From Lonicera japonica (Eukaryota; Streptophyta; Magnoliopsida; Dipsacales; Caprifoliaceae): DNA of 64,000 nucleotides. Below, piece by piece: positions 59,484-64,000 of this stretch; the stretch's first letter is position 1; each line of letters starts with the position of its first letter. The DNA lies in the NCBI GenBank assembly GCA_021464415.1, contig JAKCWG010000800.1, positions 1 to 64,000 on the forward strand, read 5' to 3'. The translations under genes were made by a program, and so were the position numbers. The notes under the pieces are model-generated. The model ran no database searches. It was not told the DNA's origin and saw nothing but the letters and a program-made list of their open reading frames with translations.

Positions 59484-62400
59484 CGAATATATATTCAATT
59501 GATATTATATAATTGGAATTGTTTTTATGAAGTTGCTGATTACACTCCTCTTGATGAAGAGACTTTTGATGAAAAGTTGAGAGCAACACCAATCGAGGTC
59601 CAGAAGACCTAAATTATCATTTATTTATGATTATTTTATTTAAAGATATGGATTACGGATTCCATAATACACTTTTTAGATGGTGTCATATCATATGCTA
59701 TTATTGAAAACTAGAAGTTTTTCAATGAGTTGGTGCTTAATACACACAAAGTATACACTATAGCTGGACTTGTACAAAAGATTGATTGCTCCAAAAGAGC
59801 CTATATAATGTTACCAAATAGTATCAATGTATTTATTAAAGATTATTATTATTAAGTAGTTCCCCAAGAAACTTGCTTTTAGCTTTAATGAGTATCATAT
59901 TGAACTAAATAGTGAAAATAATAATGAATTACTATGCATTATTAACTAGTGTTGGGAGCCAAAATCTAACACTAAAATCATTATTACTTTCTCCTCGAGT
60001 CTCAATTGCACAGCATTGTGCATCATTACTAGTGTTAGGAGTCAGAAGCTCACACTAGAAAAACTAAGTATTTATCATCGAATCTCTATTATACAATACT
60101 TTTTAATATTGAATTGTACTTCATTATATGTCAGAAGTTCAAGCCGAGCCAAAAGCCCAAAAATTTAGTGATTCCAAAAATCTCAACTCTTTTCATGATA
60201 GGTAGGCATCTTGGAATTACCATATTAAGAAGAATAATAAACAACTCTTAAGGGTACAAGTTGATACATTAAGATTTTATTATATTAAATGTGTATTTTT
60301 TACCCTGTATTTGCAAAGGTAAACTTGTTACTAAATTATTTTATTTTAATTTTTTTAATTGACATTTTTTTTCTTTAAATAATGCAAAATGATATTTGTG
60401 CCTCTGTATATCCTCCAAGACTATAGTCACCTATTGATATATAAGTTTTTTTTTCATTCTATTATATATTAGTTTTGCATGTTTAACAGCCAACATTGTG
60501 AAACTTAACTTATGACTTAATTTTTTATTATTTTAACTACAATCTTATCATGCGTATTTGAAAACAAAACTACTAAATCTAATTTGCCTAAAGTTAGATG
60601 TGCTATTCATATATGTTTTGATTCATTTTCAATTATCCCATATTTAAAACCAATGAAATGAGATGTGTTTACTGCACATCTTGCTGATTATCACTTTGAT
60701 GAGAAAGTATTCCCGCTGTTAGGGGGAGATAAGAAAGTTCTTGCAGAATTACCCGTTCCAGAAGAACGGTGAGAACTATAGTGGAACAATCCCACTATGT
60801 CTCATGTAGACCCACATACATCACAATGTGAGAAAGTACGAAGAATAGTATTTTACAAGAAATTACAAACACATTACTGATTAATTTAATAATGCAATAA
60901 AATGTAACAAAGTTACATGTGGCAGTTATAAATGCATCTGCCATAATTAGTGTCCCTACAGAACAAATTCAAAATATGGCAGCTAATGAATCTGTACCAC
61001 GTCAGAAGTGTGGCAGACCTATAGGTTCCAAAGAATCAGCTCCATAGAAGAGAAAATTTGAGTAATCATACCCTAAGAACACTCCTGAATAGGTTTCCCA
61101 TTTCACTTAAGAAGAGGTTATGAGAAAATCCACTCTTTTTAAGGCCCAGAAGAGGCCATTGTCTTGAAAAAGACACAAGTCCCTGAAGAGACTACATAAG
61201 CCCTAAAAGAGGCATTGGTACCAAATAATAAAGTGATCTCAATATTTAATAACAGAGATGTGGAATAGAAAATAAAATATCATCGATGACTTATTTGCAT
61301 ATACAGTAACTACTGAAATATCAAAGGGCAATGATAATAATGATACATAACCACAAACAATAAATAAATATCGAAAAAAAAAATTGGCCAAATGAGAAAT
61401 TGCTAAATGGAAGAATTGGAGTATCTAAATGAACGTGGTATATTTGAACCTATTGTATGAACCCCCAAAGGGTATTAACCTTTTTTATTACAAATGGGTG
61501 TTCGTAAGGAAAAGAAATGAGAATGATAAAATCACGAGACATAAAGCACAACTTGCGGCATAAGGTTTCTTGCAGAAACTTGGGATTGATTATAAGTATT
61601 ATATTCCCCCAATTATGGATCCAATATATAAATTTCAAATATCTGATAATTAGCTTAGCAGTTGTTGAAATACTATATATGAGACTCAAATATGTTGAAA
61701 CTGCTAATTTATACGGGGTCTTAGACTCTAACATTTATGTGAAAATTCTAGAAGGATTAACTTTGCCTTAATCAAAGTTGAAGAGTCTGTATTCAATAAA
61801 ACTAAGAAGCTAATTGTATGGACTTATCCATTATAGAAGAATGCGATACAATAGTCTTAGCAAATATTTGTCTAAGGAATGAAATAGAAACAATCCCAAC
61901 CATGTGTTTTTATAAACGAATCATCAAAAATGATTTTTAATAGTAGTAGTTTATGTGGATACATTAATCGAGACTCTTAAAGAGTTCGAGACAATTGGTA
62001 ACTATTTGATGAAGGAATTTAAAATAAAATGCATTGGAAAAATAAAATTTTATCTCGACCTGTAGATCGAGAGATGCACTTATGGATAAGGTAAAACCAT
62101 CGAGCATTTCCATGATTGTCTGGTCTTTATACATAAATGAAAATCCATACTGTTTTAAAGAAGAATATGAAGAAGTATTGGTCCTGAAGTACCTTACTTA
62201 AGTGCAATTTGTACTTATCACAATGTATTAGACCAGACATTTTCTTCTTTCTTAACTTGCTCAATATATATAACTTAGCACCAACTAAAAGACACCAGAT
62301 ATGTATCAAATATATCATCGGATACCCACGAGGAACCACTAATTTTATTTTATGTACATAACTCTTATGGTTCAAAGTTGATAGGTTATGCTGATCTAGG

Positions 62401-63120
62401 ATATCTTTTTGATTATCATAAGGTACGATCTTAATTACATTCAATATTTGTTAGTGGTGATGCTATTATTTCTTAGTGGCAATTTCTTCCAACTGCTTTG
62501 AAATTTTAGCTCTTTATAAAGCTAATCGGAGATATATGTGATTGAGATCTTTACTTCAATATGTTCGTAGTTCTTGTTAGTCTTCTTCTATTATAGATGT
62601 GTCAAGCATTATCTATGAAGACAATGCAGCGTGCATAACACATTTTCAAGAAAGTTTCAAGTTGACAATTATAAGACATGTTTCACATGAGTATTAGAAG
62701 AATACAAAGATTGAAGTCAAGTAAATATGCTTTAATGACAACTTAATAGAGTTTACTTATGAGGTGATTGTCGAAGTTGATATTCCAAAAATTAATTTAC
62801 GAGATTATTATGATTTGACTTCATTATCAAATTAAGTGTAATTGTCGTCATGAGGGGGAGTAAATAATCAAGGGGAGCATCCTGAAGTATACTACCTAAT
62901 ATTTGCACGCTGTACTCTTTTTCATTTAACTAGGTTTTGTCCCATTGGATTTTCCTAGTAAATGTTTTAACGAGGCAGCATATTGTGCATTTGATGCCAA
63001 TTCAATGATTCAGAAGAATGTTCTACTCTTTTTCCTTCACTTTCATTTTTTTCCATTGGGTTTTTCCTTAGGAAGGTTTTAATGAGGCAACTGTCATTGA
63101 ATTGTGACATAATGGACATC
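59484..63120 (+). pseudogene. Degenerate copia pol of the old element
   Basis: Fragments readable on the plus strand with many stops and frame changes. Integrase carboxy region: DVFTAHLADYHFDEKVFPLL near 60665, MSHVDPHTSQCEK near 60796 and CGRPIGSKESAP near 61012. Reverse transcriptase start: a YKWVFVRKRNEN-like phrase near 61489. RNase H: GYADLGYLFD near 62386 and EDNAACITHFQESFKL near 62619. The order is that of copia pol. No long frame survives. Two diverged copies of an actagtgttgggagccaaaatctaacact-type repeat lie at 59947 and 60028. Confidence 0.75.
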
Positions 63121-63130
63121 AAAGGGGAAG
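63121..63130 (+). other. Polypurine tract of the old copia element
   Basis: aaaggggaag directly before the 3' LTR start TGTTGTAAAATATG. Confidence 0.82.
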
Positions 63131-63370
63131 TGTTGTAAAATATGTATACGTGGATGTCCATATGTTATATTTACAGATACAATTTGTCCAACATTAGAAT
63201 TGTAGTATGAATGAGGAGATTACCTCATAGTATATCTATTGTAATTTGTCCCACATTAATTTTATAGAGAAGTAAGGAGGTTAGCTCTTAATATATATAA
63301 ATAGAGATAACCGTTACCCATATTAGATATCAGTTGAATAAGAAGATTTATCTTCTCTATTATTTTAACA
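63131..63370 (+). repeat. 3' LTR of the old copia element
   Basis: 240 bp, TGTTGTAAAATATG to TTTTAACA, followed by the AGCAT duplication. It carries the undisturbed version of the site where the solo LTR inserted in the other copy. Confidence 0.92.
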
Positions 63371-63375
63371 AGCAT

Positions 63376-63741
63376 TAAATTTTCTTCTTTGATTGTTAAA
63401 AAGTAATTTAATATTAAAATTGCCCCGCTTAACTTGGTTTTCCTTTTTCAATTTGAGAATACTAGTATTAGTTGACCTTATTAATTACAACTATGGACAT
63501 TAATTAATTATTTTACACACGTTGAGTATATGAAAAATTTTAATATTATAATATAACAAAAACTCAGTAATTTTAGGAAGTATAATTATATGTAACAGAA
63601 CCAATAATATCATTACCAATATTAGTTAACCTATCTTTTTTTATTATATTCAAACATTACTTGAACAAAATAAAATGAAATATTAATTATATGTAGAGTA
63701 TTGGGAATGGCGGTACATGCAACAATGAAAGGTTATATCTG
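63376..63741. other. Spacer before the second S1-type gene
   Basis: AT-rich upstream region of the second S1-type gene. Nothing else recognised. Confidence 0.6.
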
Positions 63742-63750
63742 TATATAAGG
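63742..63750 (+). promoter_or_regulatory. TATA box of the second S1-type gene
   Basis: TATATAAGG, identical to the nine bases before the first S1-type gene, 64 bp before the ATG. Confidence 0.65.
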
Positions 63751-63805
63751 TGAAAAACTAGAGGGATTAAAGTTAACATCATTTTACAACCAAAGTGTCT
63801 ATGTA

Positions 63806-64000
63806 ATGAAAATCTTTAGTCTATTTGTCCTTCTCTTATGCCACCTTTCTTGCCCTAAATGCGAAGAATATATCTCATGGATAAGTAAAACAGAGGTTCA
63901 TATTGTAAATGGATTACTTGATAATACTTGGTGGCTTGTGTTCCGTTGTCAGTCCAAGGACAATGATTTAGGGTATCAAAAACTTCTTGTAGGTCAAGAA
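63806..64000 (+). CDS. S1/SPH self-incompatibility-like secreted protein (5' part, cut by window end)
   Basis: 65 codons from the ATG at 63806 to the window edge with no stop. An ATG five bases upstream (63801) is followed at once by TAA and cannot be the start. Residues 1-19 are a signal peptide (LFVLLLCHLSC). The mature part starts near EEYISWIS and carries the S1-family phrases TEVHIVNGLLDN and FRCQSKDNDLGYQKLLVGQE, collinear with the first copy at 50519-50956. It lacks that copy's TAG: the matching segment reads VHIVNGLLD. The usual length of about 130-145 residues means roughly half the gene lies beyond the window. The role is unknown beyond family membership, which includes secreted ligand-like proteins. 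Confidence 0.9.
   Translation, partial: MKIFSLFVLLLCHLSCPKCEEYISWISKTEVHIVNGLLDNTWWLVFRCQSKDNDLGYQKLLVGQE

Larger units (their letters stand above)
51448..63370 (+). mobile_element. Old Ty1/copia element, heavily decayed and twice invaded
   Basis: A plus-strand element between the perfect duplications AGCAT (51443-51447 and 63371-63375). The LTRs are about 240 bp, at 51448-53558 (split by a solo LTR) and 63131-63370, and differ at more than one site in ten in their first halves. This is much older than the other elements here. A likely primer site (ttatcagcacga) follows the 5' LTR and the polypurine tract aaaggggaag precedes the 3' LTR. Gag and pol remnants remain only as fragments. A CACTA transposon occupies 55374-59480. 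Confidence 0.9.

Overview
The window looks like a repeat-rich, AT-rich stretch of a flowering-plant (probably eudicot) nuclear genome. Plant-type Ty3/gypsy and Ty1/copia retrotransposons fill most of it. Their primer sites match plant initiator-Met and Asp tRNAs, and two S1-type (self-incompatibility-like) secreted-protein genes lie near the right end. The species cannot be named from the sequence. I see no rRNA, tRNA, CRISPR or bacterial-type operon.

Layout. 1-8878: a minus-strand chromodomain gypsy element (Tekay/Del-like), cut by the window edge, with a large gag deletion and a solo LTR inserted in its integrase. 8879-17220: no convincing gene; a second copy of that solo LTR (perfect 5-bp target duplication) and several small non-autonomous elements, including a hAT-type MITE with an 8-bp duplication. 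17227-20833: a gypsy leader/gag fragment split by another solo LTR. 20835-48010: a Russian doll. An old plus-strand copia element (gag/protease at 20835-21660, pre-integrase at 47700-48010) appears to have been split by about 26 kb of nested insertions. These include related gypsy LTRs (21786, 23160, 32403), a complete copia element (23484-30202, TSD TTAAG) and a complete Athila-like gypsy element (33550-45436, TSD TATAG). 48703-49053: a foldback element.

50468-64000: two S1-family genes in tandem. The first carries an in-frame TAG; the second runs off the window. They were probably about 0.9 kb apart before an old copia element (51448-63370, TSD AGCAT) landed between them. That element was later hit by a solo LTR (51578-53447, TSD TTAAT) and by a CACTA DNA transposon (55374-59480, TSD TAA).

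The most interesting object is the CACTA element. On its minus strand it carries four exons of a host autophagy gene, ATG3 (the E2-like enzyme that lipidates ATG8). Their splice sites are canonical and one reading frame runs through all four. The amino-terminal exons and the catalytic-cysteine part are missing. It is a transduplicated gene fragment that could still be spliced. Every transposon protein gene in the window is broken by stops, frameshifts or deletions, so no element here looks autonomous.
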